Positions 48,506-60,314 of a DNA stretch of 64,000 nucleotides are shown here, piece after piece; the first letter of the stretch is position 1, and every line of letters begins with the position of its first letter. This DNA comes from Hyparrhenia diplandra (lineage: Eukaryota; Streptophyta; Magnoliopsida; Poales; Poaceae). The DNA is taken from positions 744,001 through 808,000 of the forward strand of contig JADLZK010008248.1 in the NCBI GenBank assembly GCA_015847255.1, in the 5' to 3' direction. Below the pieces are notes generated by a model. It saw only the letters and a list, made by a program, of their open reading frames with translations. It did no database searches and was not told the DNA's origin. A program made the position numbers and the translations under genes.

Positions 48506-48591
48506 AATCCATCTATGGTATCGATCTTTATTGACAATCTCATACTTATTAGTTCTCTCGCACTAGCCTTAGACCCGAAGCTAGCATTGAG

Positions 48592-48800
48592 TACTCCCTC
48601 CGTCCCATTGAGATTGTCATTTTGGACTCATTGCTATTTTGTTTAACCATTCGGTTTTATTTAAATTTTTTGTATAAATATTATTTATATTTTATAACTT
48701 ATTTTATCATTGGAGATACTTGCTAAAATAATTTGAATGAAACTAATGGTCAAACACGGCACTTAAAAGTCAAAACATGTCATAATTCTGTGGGCAAACA
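48592..48800. mobile_element. Stowaway-type MITE, right end degraded
   Basis: The left end TACTCCCTCCGTCCCATTGAG at 48592-48612 is the classic Stowaway terminus in grasses (TA target). The interior is AT-rich with TGAATGAAACTAATGGTCAAAC near 48734. The complementary GACGGAGGGAGTA right end is not present, so the boundary is approximate. Confidence 0.5.
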
Positions 48801-49614
48801 TACCATTATAGCCCATGATTTAAGACACCTAGAACAGATGCATAGCTTTTTTAAAAGAATTAGGAGAGAACAGTGATTTTCCACAACTGATCGGATGCAG
48901 GCAAACACGGAGCATGTTCACCTGATGCACCGAGAGAAGCCGTGTTGAGCATTGGCTAGCCAAACAGTTTCTGAACTGAAGGTGAATAACAGAGGCAGTC
49001 TGTGAACTTGAGTTGTGGCTTTAGAAGCCACTGCCCGCGGTGGCCTGCCGTACATGCTGCATTGCTGCTAGTTCTGTTCGGCTAGTTCATGGCTCTGTTA
49101 GCTGAACCAGGCTGTGTGTGCTTTGGCTGTTTCTCAGGGTCATTTGTGTCCTGGCAATTTCTTAGACATGGTGCGCCACGCCTGTTATATGAGAATGAAC
49201 ACAGAGCGTACACTTTCTGTAGTGCTGTATGCCTAAGCTAAATCACACCTACAAAGTTGGCAATAACCCAAACGTCACCACTGTGTTTGACTCCAAGCCG
49301 GCCAGGCAGCTTCCAGCTCAACTCAGTTGCAACTGCGCGACAGAGAACACCAGATGCTTGATTTTCTGATAGAGATTGGTGAGCGTGCTATGTTCTCTGA
49401 AGTTTATGTGAGGGATTGATCATATGGTTTGGGCTCAAATGGAACAGGACTAAGATTTATTATTTTTTGGAATTATTTAATTGATTCATGATTAAAATAA
49501 TTCCAGAAAATTAGAATTATAATTTGATTCATGAAAAAAAAATATTCCGAAGCCTCAAAAAAATCGGGGACGAAATGCCAAAAGAAAAATACTCCAAAGC
49601 TACCTCTACTGCTT
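48801..49614. other. Spacer between F and the E duplication block
   Basis: Moderate-GC sequence at 48890-49380 with no convincing open frame, then AT-rich DNA. I recognise no gene, repeat end or RNA here. Confidence 0.4.
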
Positions 49615-51720
49615 GTATTAGTTTGGTTACACTCAACTTGGATCAAATGCCAAATTTGGAGGAGCTATACACTATCATCACATTTGGGAAGAAAGTAGAA
49701 GCTACCACCATCTTTATTGTTTCGCTTGTTGTGGCCTTGGCATCGTCTCAGCCTCCCTTAGTTTCGCCTGCGTCCTCAACATCTCATCAAACTTTGCTCG
49801 TGTTAAGTGTTAACACCGAACTTTGGAAGACAAGGAGGTTGGTATCCAAATTTTGGTCAGCATCCATTGGACGAGCAGCAAAGCAGAGACGCTCCCTTGT
49901 TGTCAGCTAATGTCAAAATGTATCCAAATAGATTGGTTATCTGAAAGTCTGAAAGTTTTGTGGTAGCAATAGATTTTTCAGGCAAGACTGCACAGTAACC
50001 ACGCGTGCTGGACAAGATGCTTCTTCCTTCCACGCCCCATGCTGGCCGACGCTGAATTGTCTCATGTCCAGCTGGACGGCCAGACTCTCATCAAGTCTGA
50101 CAAAGACTTGGGCAAGGCTCTCCTCCACACCCTGGTGCTCGATCGTCCAATTCAACACGGAATGGTCGGCCAGGTCGAATCATATATCGGGGGAAATATA
50201 TGGTGGAAGCCAATGGTAGGTGGAAACATGGAAACCAATTTAAAAAGTCATATTTAGAAAGTTTCAAAAATTCTGAAATTTAGCACACCATACTACATAC
50301 CAATATGAACTGACATGCAAAAGTTAAGATGCAAACTTACTTCTGAAAAAATTACATGAAAATAACAAATTTCATATGTGTGTGCACTAAAAAGGACAAA
50401 AAATTGAAAGGATTTGTCCTTTAGTGCACATGCACTTGAAATTTGTTATTTTTGTATGAATTTTGCTAGTTTGAGGTGACGTCTCAACTTTTGCATGTCA
50501 GTTCATATTGGTATGTAGTATTGGTGTGTTAAATTTCAGAATTTTTAAAACTTTCTAGATATGACTTTTTAAATTGGTTTTCATGTTTCCACCTATCATT
50601 GGGTTTCCACCGTATATTTTCCCCCATATATCGATGGTTCGTGGAAATTTCGATGATTTCCGTAAAAGACTTCTCATTATACTCCAACAATAATCGAGTG
50701 CTGGATCCATCCTACCATGGAAGGGTAAGAAAAGGATTCCCTGGAGCGTGAGCAGGTTTGTGTTCATCTTCTGCGCGTGTTCTGAAGTGGGACTTCCTTG
50801 ACAGGTTCGGCACCTACTCAACTATCTATTCCCTGCACTTGTTCTGCTATGTGACAACGCATACAGATTCAGATTCAAGCACCACAACGATTCAGTTTAG
50901 TATGTTTTGCATCTCTCTAAGTACTCCTGTCCAATTTGCAGTTCTGATGTGCTGCAACAACTCAGTTTACTTTTGTTGCCTTTCCCGTTCCCTTTGATTC
51001 AGAGAAAGGGAGAACGTGAGAAGCATTAGAGATCAGATTGCCTGCCTCTCATCTCACAAATTCACATATCTTGTGTCACCTATGACCTACCACTGCCTCC
51101 ATTGCCAGATAGTCTACTGCTACTGAGGCGATGATAATTCCTTACCACGTCTGCGTGTCCAATTAACCATTGCCAGAGCCTCTACTGCCATGCTTCAATC
51201 TCTACGAACTGAATTTAATTAATCTTGGGTCCTGCCTCCGTAGTGCTGCTCCCTTTTCTGGTTGCATCCTTGATCTTGCACCTACATCTACACCACCCTA
51301 TGTTCTGCTGTCTAGTCCGTCCATATGTGACGTTTAGTCTTCTTTGTTTGCGTGCAAATAATAGCATATGCTCTTTAATTTGTACTAGCAACAATTACAG
51401 GACAACTATGGAACCAGAGGATGTCACTTTCCAATTTTTACGAGAAATTACTGATGATTTCTCTGAGGAGCGGAAAATTGGTGAAGGATCATTTGGAGTC
51501 GTTTACAAGGTAAGATCTGTGCATGCTTAGCTTTCATAAACAGTTGTATTCTCAATATGTCTGGCCAATACTCTCTATTCTGTATGGTGCATTAGTGCTT
51601 CAAAACAATGTGATGTAATTGCAAAGTAGCCAACAAGAGTATAACAAACTTGTTGCCGAACGGTATTTGGATGTGCTAATACCGTGTGAAAATAAACCTA
51701 AACAAACGAACACTTACATT
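49615..51720 (+). repeat. Segmental duplication, distal copy (partner 2960-5019)
   Basis: Matches the block described at 2960, in the same order and strand: the LRR-like scrap (NLDQMPNLEELY near 49640), the region around 50181, the promoter-like stretch 50640-51400, first kinase exon and start of intron 1. It carries one insertion absent from the partner (50190-50624). Because the promoter and exon 1 of gene E lie inside it, the partner identifies A' as a former E-like gene. Confidence 0.8.
50190..50624. mobile_element. MULE-type MITE with 9-base target duplication
   Basis: The element is 435 bases. Ends GGGGAAATATATGGTGG and, reversed, GGGGAAAATATACGGTGG open long inverted arms that cover most of it. 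CATATATCG stands on both sides (50181-50189 and 50625-50633), while the duplicated block at 3589-3597 has that word once with the same flanks, an empty site. A 9-base duplication is characteristic of Mutator-like elements. No coding capacity. It inserted after the block duplicated, or was lost cleanly from the other copy (less likely). Confidence 0.85.
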
Positions 51721-52917
51721 TCGCATGTATGAAGTACAATATATTAAGTAGTATGGAAAATAAGATAAGCTGTACTGAGTACTAAGTAAATTTGGCAGGG
51801 AGTAACTCAAAACGGAGAGGATGTTGCTGTCAAGAAGTTGAAGATTTGTGATGCCAACATAAACGATAAGCAGTTTCAAACTGAGTTAAATAATCTTAGG
51901 AAGCTTGAGCATCAAAACATTGTCCGGATTCTTGGCTATTGTTATGAAATAGAGAAAATACCATCTAATAAGGGTGATGGAAGTGTGGTCTATTTAGAGG
52001 AGACACACAGAGCACTCTGCTTCGAGTATTTGGACAATGGGAGCCTTCAAAAGCATCTCTCTGGTATTGCTCCCATTTTCAGTATCTCTAGAAGATGTTG
52101 TCTTTTGTGTTTGTATTTGATTAAAAATATTTTTGTTTGTTGCAACAGATGAGCTTTGTGGACTTGATTGGCAGACTCGGTTCAAAATAATCAAGGGAAC
52201 TTGTGATGGTCTAAAATATATTCATGAGGATCTAGAAGCTCCAATTTACCACTTGGATCTAAAACCCGACAATATATTGCTTGATACGAACATGGTTCCA
52301 AAGATTGCAGATTTTGGTTTGTCTAGGATCTTTAATAAAGAAAAAAAACGGACCACAGACAATCTCTATGGAACACTGTAAGTTGAATGTTTCAAGTGAA
52401 CACACGCTTTTTTTTTAACTCAACAAAATGTTTACACTGCAAATTTATTTGACTTGATGCAATGCAGTGGTTACCACCACCGTAATACATCGACAGATGT
52501 GAAATCTCAGGAAAGTTTGACATATTCAGCTTGGGTGTCATAATGATAAGGATAGTGTCAGGATCCAAGGGCTACCCCAAATGTCTGGACATGCCCTCAG
52601 ATGAGTTTATTGATCAAGTGAGAAATAATTTTCTTATTATTAACTAGAACATTCTTTTTAATCTTATGCTATAGCACATTTACATTATAAAAGTATCGGT
52701 GTAGTCGACAGTTTGATTTACTAGGTCCAAAACAATTGGAAGAACAGGTTGCAAGCTACACGTAATAGTAATTACTCACTTGAAACATATTGCCACCAAA
52801 TAGTGACATGCATTCAGATTGCGTTGAAGTGTGTGGAAAAGCGATAGCCAAAAAAAAAGGCCTGATATAGTGACGATCATCGAGAAATTGAATGAGATTG
52901 AAACTCACATTGGCAAG
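51408..52917 (+). pseudogene. Gene E, kinase module (exons 1-5), frameshifted
   Basis: Exons 51408-51509, 51799-52063, 52149-52377, 52468-52617 and 52725-52917. Exons 1-3 are open with GEGSFGVV, VAVKK, catalytic loop HLDLKPDN and DFG. Exon 4 is 150 bases against 151 in B, with one base lost in the GYQPPEY region near 52477 that gives a TAA. Exon 5 has an in-frame TAG (near 52847) and one extra base before the last helix. It ends in a phase-0 GTAACT donor as in B and D. The start MEPEDVTFQ and the promoter differ from the B/C/D type and match A'. Most of the catalytic half is intact, so the exon 4-5 lesions may be recent. Confidence 0.8.
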
Positions 52918-53701
52918 GTAACTAATATGGTTTGTAAATTCATACAACGGATAGTTAGGCATGTGATTAGTTCACTTAGATATATGTTCTTACAATGAAT
53001 TGTCTCTAAACAATAATGATCCATCCATGATTCAAGAGCTAACAATACATATATACAGTTTTTTTTTAATCCTCTAAATTGATTGATTATTTGAAACATA
53101 GTCATTGATATGGAGAAAGTTCAACTCTATTATTGTTGCATATATTATATTGTATCTATGATAAATAGCTATATTGGTCGTTTTCCCCATGGAACAATTA
53201 AGGATTAGTTTTCAGATACTAAATTATTTGGCAAAACAATTAAATAACATGACAAATTTATCATGTAACATAAATGCTATTATTTCAACCGTCAACAATG
53301 TGCTACACACATGGAGCTCTCCTACATGTTGACAAAAATTGCACAACTCATTACACTTTTTATTCTATTTTGTGGTTTATGAAGTATACAACAATTGTTA
53401 TGTAGCTTACTCTAGGAAAAAGTAAATGCATTTTTACATGCTATTTAAGGACTATGTCACTCATCCAAATAATTTTAATTATGATTCAAGTTCATCAAAC
53501 TTTAGTCTCTTATATGTTACAGTTATTATGATTGACAACACAACAATACTAGTATTATTTGAAACACCATTAATATTGTTTTCTTATATATTTGTATTCA
53601 AATTTATACAAACTATATCAATCATTAGTCAAAATATCAGCTTCGAAACTATATAATGACTTAAACAAACGATATGATCGATGCACCTTCTCCGGATAAA
53701 G

Positions 53702-54781
53702 AGCACAGATGAATCAAAGGGTATCAGATGTCAACACCAGAATATTAATTTGATGGCAGGCCCTAGTCATAGTGAGTTGGATATTGCTGATCCACGAGAA
53801 AAATCAACAGAGGTAATAGAGGAACTCATTGTTGGGAGGACGGGAAGAGAAAAGGGAAATAGTGGACTTTTTACTTAAGGTCATCCTAGAAAATATTGTC
53901 ATCCTTCCTATATATGGTATTGGAGGCATTGGCAAGACAACATTTGCAAGATTGATATACAACGATCCGAAGTTCAAACATTACTCTCAAGTATGGGTTG
54001 ATGTCACCCAAAGATTTGACTTGAATAAAATCCGTGGGTCTATAATTTCACAGCTATCTAAGAAAGAGAGCCAGACTAATGAAGGGCGTGTGATGTGTGG
54101 TTCCCTCACCAAGATAATATCAGGTAAGAAGCTTTTGGTTGTTTTGGATGATCTATGGGAGGATGATCGTTACACCTGCAAGAGTGGAAGGATATGTTAT
54201 ATCACAAGAACAGCAACATAATTGTTTTTAGTAACAACACGCGGTGAATGTGTTGCAAAAAGAATTTGTACTAACCTTGAACCATACAAGATATTACCCT
54301 TGACAAAGTACATGTGCTGGGATATAATAAAACAAAGAAGTGATTTTGATGATAGAAATGACAAAGAACAATTGATGGGCATAGGATTAGAGATTGCCCA
54401 AAAGTGTGGTGGTGTGGCTTTAGCAAATAAGCAATCTCTTGGTTTCACTTTGCGCTCCATGAATTTTGATCAGTGGATGGAAGTGGAAGACTGTATTATA
54501 TGGAATGAACCTGTTTCTAAGGAGGAATCTTTGCCAAATCATGCTCTTGCATCATTGAAGTTAAGTTATAGGTATATGGATCCATGTTTGAAGCAATGCT
54601 TTACCTACTGCGCCATCTTTCCAAAAGGTCATAAGATAGTAAAAAATGATCTAGTTTACCAATGGATTTCTTTGGGTTTCATCAAGCCGACAAAACTGCT
54701 CTCCAATATACAGCTTTCTCGAGAAGTATATTGGCCAACTGCTGGGGTTATCTTTCTTTCAAAATTCAGTATCAACCAAAG
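53702..54781 (+). pseudogene. Gene E, NB-ARC exon, frameshifted
   Basis: The exon start is uncertain (phase-0 choice after GATAAAG at 53701). A 4-base gain near 53840 shifts the frame before the P-loop GIGGIGKTT (53916-53942). From there RNBS-A and kinase-2 (LLVVLDDLWEDD, about 54131-54166) are continuous, including the stretch that is disrupted in B and D. One-base shifts follow near 54170 and near 54225, then RNBS-B, RNBS-C (CWDIIKQRSDF), GVALA and CFTYCAIFPKG are open. A further shift precedes the GTGTTT donor (54782). It is a damaged, but differently damaged, version of the same exon. Confidence 0.75.
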
Positions 54782-55948
54782 GTGTTTTTTTTTTTTTTTG
54801 CATACCAATACTAAACTGAATCTTCTTACTTTTCATTAAACAATTGAAAATATTCTTACATCTCCTAACTTTTGGTAAAGTGTGCTGAGAACATAGGTGG
54901 TACATCGGATTGGAACCCACATAATGTCATAATTAACCTACTAGTGGTATAGGGTTTTGAAGAAAATAAGTGTTGGTCAAGAGCTATTTCTTTCAAAAAA
55001 AGAAGCATCGATATTTTGACCAAATACTATCTCTAATCTTAGAACAACAATGAAGCAACCTCTCTAGAAAACACACCTAGGATGAAACAGTAGGATCTTT
55101 ATAGCCATAGTCCATTGCAGTATAAGGTGGATCATTGAGGTACATGCCAATTACTCCATTTCCTTTAGAATCCAATGTCGGTAGGTTGTTGTTGGTAGTC
55201 GTCTTTGTTGTCCTCGGTGGTCCTTTTTTGTTGTTCATGGTCGTCTATTTGTTGTTTCGTTGTGCTCAGTCTGAGCTTATCTTCTTTTAATATAATCGGC
55301 AGCTCCCCTGCCTGGTTTGTTAAAAAAAAATGTGGAGCAACCAGGACTTTCAATGTTACCCAGCGATGTTTTACATGTTTTTTAGTGAGTCACATTTCAA
55401 ACATCTGGGTTACCCAACATAACTTAGTGAGTCACATTTTAAACAAGTTGTAAACCTTCACGGATGCTTTACATGTTTTTTAGTTGGAACCATCTGACAT
55501 AAAAATTCAAAATCACGAGAGGGATGCTTAGATTTTAGAGATAAAAGCCCCAAGTGATAAAGAATGTAGGATCAAAATAGACAGCCAAAAGATCACCAAC
55601 AGACATGAAATTCACTGAGTAAATCTCAGCTGTCTTCCTCTTCATCATCACCTCTAGCTTGAGCTGATGTTCATGCCAATTGTGGAACAGTGGACAAAAT
55701 CTGAGTTTCTCTGCCGGACAAGTTAAAGTTAAGAATATGAGTCAAACATACATGAACATAGGAGTCCCTACGAATAATATCATATTCCTCAGCATCTCCA
55801 TCTAGCTTGCATTAGATTTCCTTTTTTAAGAAAAAGGAAAATAACATTCCGGCCTTCAACATTTACATGTGAATGTGTGCAGCCAATTACAGTAAATCTT
55901 TAGTATAGTTGAGAAACCTGACACTAGTATGTACTCTTATTGATGCAG
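54782..55948. other. Intron of gene E between NB-ARC and LRR exons
   Basis: Shorter than in B and unlike it except near the right end (AACCTGACACTAGTATGTACT at 55915). TTTACATGTTTTTTAGT occurs twice (55371 and 55466), with CACATTTCAAAC/CACATTTTAAAC words, suggesting a small local duplication. No transposon end recognised. Confidence 0.4.
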
Positions 55949-58604
55949 ACTTGTGAAGTATATAATGAAAAAGCTACAATTTTCAAAATGCATGATCTGG
56001 TGCATGACTTGGCAATTTCACTCCTTGGGAGCAAACTGGGAAATACAATAGGGAAAAGCAAGGACTACCAGTATGCGGTGCTTGTAGATTGCAGCGAGCC
56101 ACTGCGGTTGACAAGTGCAGCTGAGTTAATAGCACTACGTATTGTTCGTTGTAGCTGGGTCTTACTACGTAGTGCTGCATTTGCACCTTCTACGTCCCTG
56201 AGAATATTGGATTTAAGTGAGTGCAACATACAGATGTTGCCAGATTCCATTGCTGAATTGAAGGAGTTAAGATATCTGAATGCTCCTGGGACCCATCTAC
56301 TGTTTCTAGAATGTATCACAAAGCTCTCGCATTTAATTTTCCTCAATCTTCATGGATCTGTCATAGAAGAAATACCAGAGTCAATTGGAGAAATGAAAGA
56401 TCTGATGCATCTCGACTTGTCAGACTGCGAAATCCGGCAATTACCAGACTCATTCATATGTTCAGAAAAACTGGTGCATTTGGATTTCTCCGGCTGCCTT
56501 CTGACGTTTGGAGAATCAAAATCATTGGGGAGCCTGAGCCGATTGGAGCATTTGAATTTGTCAAAATGCAAGATCGAAGGAGACCTGGCCAAAGCACTGT
56601 GTGGCCTCATGGAACTGCAATATTTGGATCTATCGCTAGTCTCTTGTTTGGGAAACCTCTGTAGAGGGCTGCAACAAGTCTTGATCAGTTTCACTAAACT
56701 CAGGTTCTTGGATATTCATGGATTCCTGGACAAGAACAGAGTTGCCGGGGCTGAAACTGAGAATTTCATTGAGGCCATCAGCAGCCTTTCCAGTCTAGAG
56801 TATCTTAATCTAGCTTGGAATATGAATCTGTATAGTATACCTGAATCCATTGGGAACATGAGCAAGCTACGCATAGTTGATCTCTCGCATTGTGTCAAGC
56901 TAGAGAGGCTACCAATTGCTATATCTGGAATTGACAACATGAAGTCTGTGCATGTAGAAGGTTGTGACGGATTGGATAAGTCCACTCTAGCTCTGTTAGA
57001 TAATGTTGCAAAGGTGAGACCATATTTTGTGGTCCATGCTGGTGATAATGACACTAACAGCAACCTTTGTCAGCTTAAAAATGAAAATCACACTAAACTG
57101 GAGATAAATGGCCTTGAGAATGTGAAGTCCGCAGCAGAAGCGCAGAGAATAAAGCTGGTGGAACAGCAGAGGATTAAAGAGCTAGTACTAGTATGGACTC
57201 GAGATGCAAAGAGATTCGTTGTGGAAGACAAAGATGTCTTGGAACAACTAGAGCCACCATGCATTGTAGAAAAAATCAGACTGCAGGGTTATAATAGCGC
57301 AGTCTTTCCATCCTGGATGATGGACATTGCTACTTATGTTCCTCAGCTTGTAGATGTTATCCTGGCGGACATGCCCAATTGCAGTAGCCTACCACCACTT
57401 GGTCAGTTACCAAACCTCAAAGTGCTGTGGATCAGACGACTAGACAGCATCAGGAAGATTGGCCAGGACCTGTATGGGGACAGGGGATTCAAACAAAGCC
57501 CGTTTCCTCGACTGATGACATTTGAGCTGCTGGAAATGAAATTCCTTGAGGAGTGGAACATGTCATACTTATATCCCAGTGCCGTTGGCCAGGATGTCTT
57601 CGAAAAAATAGCATTCCCCAAACTAGAGGACATTGCTACCTATCTTCCTCATCTTGTAAATGTGACCCTAGAGGGCATGCCCAATTGCAGCAGCTTACCA
57701 CCACTTGGTCAGTTACCAAACCTCCTGCAGCTGCGGATCGGACGAATGGACAGCATCAGGAAGATTGGCCAGGACCTATACGGGGACGGGGGCTTAGAAA
57801 AAACAGTGTTTCCTCGACTCTGGAGTTTTACGCTACAAGAAATGAAATGCCTAGAGGAGTGGAACACGTCATTCTCATATCTCAGTGCCGGTGGTGAGGA
57901 GCTCATGTTCCCCAACCTACAGGATTTGTTTATAACAGACTGCCCCATGCTGAGATTCAAATGCTTGTCACCTCTGGCCCTACGTAAGCGTAAGGTCTCC
58001 ATAAGAATAAGTGGTGGCCAATTCATAGTAAGTAGCCAATTCGATGCTTCCTCCTCTACAGCAACCACCTGCCTTCGGGTACAGCTCTCTGAAACGCCTC
58101 TGCATCAGTGGAGCTTGCTTCGCCACCTCCCTCACCTCACAGAATTGAGTATTGACAACTGCAGTGATCTCACATGCAGCTCAACAGATTTGCTTTCCTG
58201 TCTTCCCTCCCTCAAGGCTCTATCTGTTAGAGATTGCAAAAGCATTGCTGCACTGCCAGAGGGGCTGGGAGATCTCACCTCTCTCAAGACACTTGAGATA
58301 AGTACTTTGCGAAGGTGTCAAGGCTCTGCCAGAGAGCATACAACAACTCACCCACCTCGAGACTCTTACTGTCAAAAATTGCAAAAGCATTGTTCAACTG
58401 CCAGACAAGCTGGGAGACCTCAGCTCTCTCAAGAATCTTGAGATAAGTAATTGTAAAGGTGTCAAGGCTCTGCCAGACAGCATACAACAACTCACCCACC
58501 TCCAATGCCTAAAAATTAATCGCTGTGCTCAGCTAGTCCAGTGGTGCAGATCGGAGGAGAATAAGATGAAGATCGATCACATCAAATTAGTACGTGCTCT
58601 CTGA
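55949..58604 (+). pseudogene. Gene E, MHD and LRR exon with internal duplication
   Basis: Phase-0 acceptor at 55948; MHDLVHDLA at 55988-56014; an LRR of about 790 open residues. A 306-base (102-residue) in-frame tandem duplication covers the segment from DIATYVPQLV to the LxEMKxLEEW region: copies begin at 57323 and 57629. An extra T near 58305 shifts the frame, after which the annotated frame ends at 58441. In the other frame the family-type end continues (two KALPxSIQQLTHL modules, then WCRSEENKMK) to a TGA at 58602-58604, or to a GTACGT donor at 58590. B and D have a single copy of the duplicated segment. Confidence 0.8.
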
Positions 58605-60314
58605 ATCTGCCAATTTATAATGTTCTGTCTCTCTCTCTCTCTCAATAAATACAAGATATATTATCCCTTCTCTTTCCTTGGTGCAATGAGAAGGTTGTCC
58701 ATCTTTACTTACGTATCCATCCATTCTAAATTATAAGTTGTTCTAGTTTTTTTCTAGATAACCTCCGTATCTAGAAAAAGTTGAAACAACGTATAATTTG
58801 GAATTGCGAGAATAATAACAAAAATACAAGATGGAATGACAGAATGATAGATAGGTGAAAATGTTTGGCTTTTGAGTTAGAAAAAAAAATATAGAACACT
58901 CGGTACCAGGGAATTCCTTTTTTCTAGTTTATGAAGGTTCATTTATCAATCATTTCAATACAACAGTAAGAAGATAGGAACCTTTTAGCATTGAAAGTAA
59001 AATGATTAATCTATTATACAGCAACAAAAGTGATCAGAATTCGGAATATTTGCTTATTTTTTCAATGATTGCCTTTTCAGATATTAGATTCGGTGCGGTC
59101 AAAAGTGATCAGAATTGAGATTGTGAAACAAAATTGAAGGTATGGTGCAAAACAGTTCCTAAAAAAACAAAAACAACTTACTCATTTTATACTTTGCTAC
59201 ACGTTACTGGTAGTAGATAGTCCTATATAACATTTATTTGTTCCACTAATGTTTTTAATGTAGAATGACATTTTGTGCTCTAAGTGAGAAAGTATAAGTA
59301 CACCACCATTTCAAATATATGTCGTTTTGGTTTATTACGGTACATAGCTTTCACTAAGCATTTTGTTGGTTGAAGTGTTCTATTTGAAGTCTGATCAATG
59401 TTATTAAAGTAAACAACATGATGCCGGATAATGATCCAAATGAAACATGTGAGGACCTAGATTACTACATGTTGATTAACATATTGAGCCAAATCTATCC
59501 ATCAATAAGCATATATTTTTTAAGTTATTAAGACTTAAATTAGAAGTTTGGTTTTGTGGTTTTGGGTGAACATGCAAATACCTCTCCCAGCATATTGTCT
59601 TTTAGTTTGTTAAGGTAATCCAATTTCTTTATGAGCCTGGTTGCGATGTTTGTATGATCCTCAATCGAAGATAGCTTTCTAACCGTGAGTGTTTGGAACC
59701 TATTTATCTGTTTCGTGATTCATTAAGTAATTATTTTGTTCTGCTAGCTAGGCCATTTCATTCTTTGATTAAGAAGAATTAGTTATGGATGACTCCTCCT
59801 ATTAATTTGTTCTAACTTCAATCTACATTTTGTATAATTGTGTTTTTTTTTATGGTGTCTTATAGACCATTGGGCTGAGGCCAATTGTGCGATTCTTTAT
59901 GAAGGCAAAAGGCTAAGAGCACAATAACACCTTGAAGCAGACCAAGGGTGGGCGCGAGGGATGAATGTTGAGAGCAAGAGAAAGACAATGAAGTTGCACT
60001 GTTTGTTACTTGGATCCTTTGGGAAATGAGGTGGTAGGCCTCTGAATTGCCCAGTACATAGTTCCTTGTTGGAAACATAAAACTATCAAGAATACGGTCT
60101 CACTTATAGCTAAGAAAATGTTGATCGTGTAAGCAGGAATGAAACAAGAATCGTTGATCACGGACTTGTGACATTATTATCTTCTCCCATTGCAATGCAT
60201 GATTATTTACCAAGTATACAAAAATCAAAGTGACTAATAACTAATGTAGCTTGGTTATAAAATAAGTTGATTGTATTATTGTATCTGCTCTGAGTTCTAA
60301 ACCGTGATTAATTT
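58605..60314. other. Gene E 3' flank and AT-rich spacer
   Basis: About 58722-58803 is a diverged equivalent of the small inverted-repeat element behind gene B. 59081-59142 is equivalent to the candidate last exon of B and D (CTTTTCAG, then a frame that stays open for 18 codons, then GTATGG). The remainder to 60314 is AT-rich with no recognisable gene. Confidence 0.4.
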
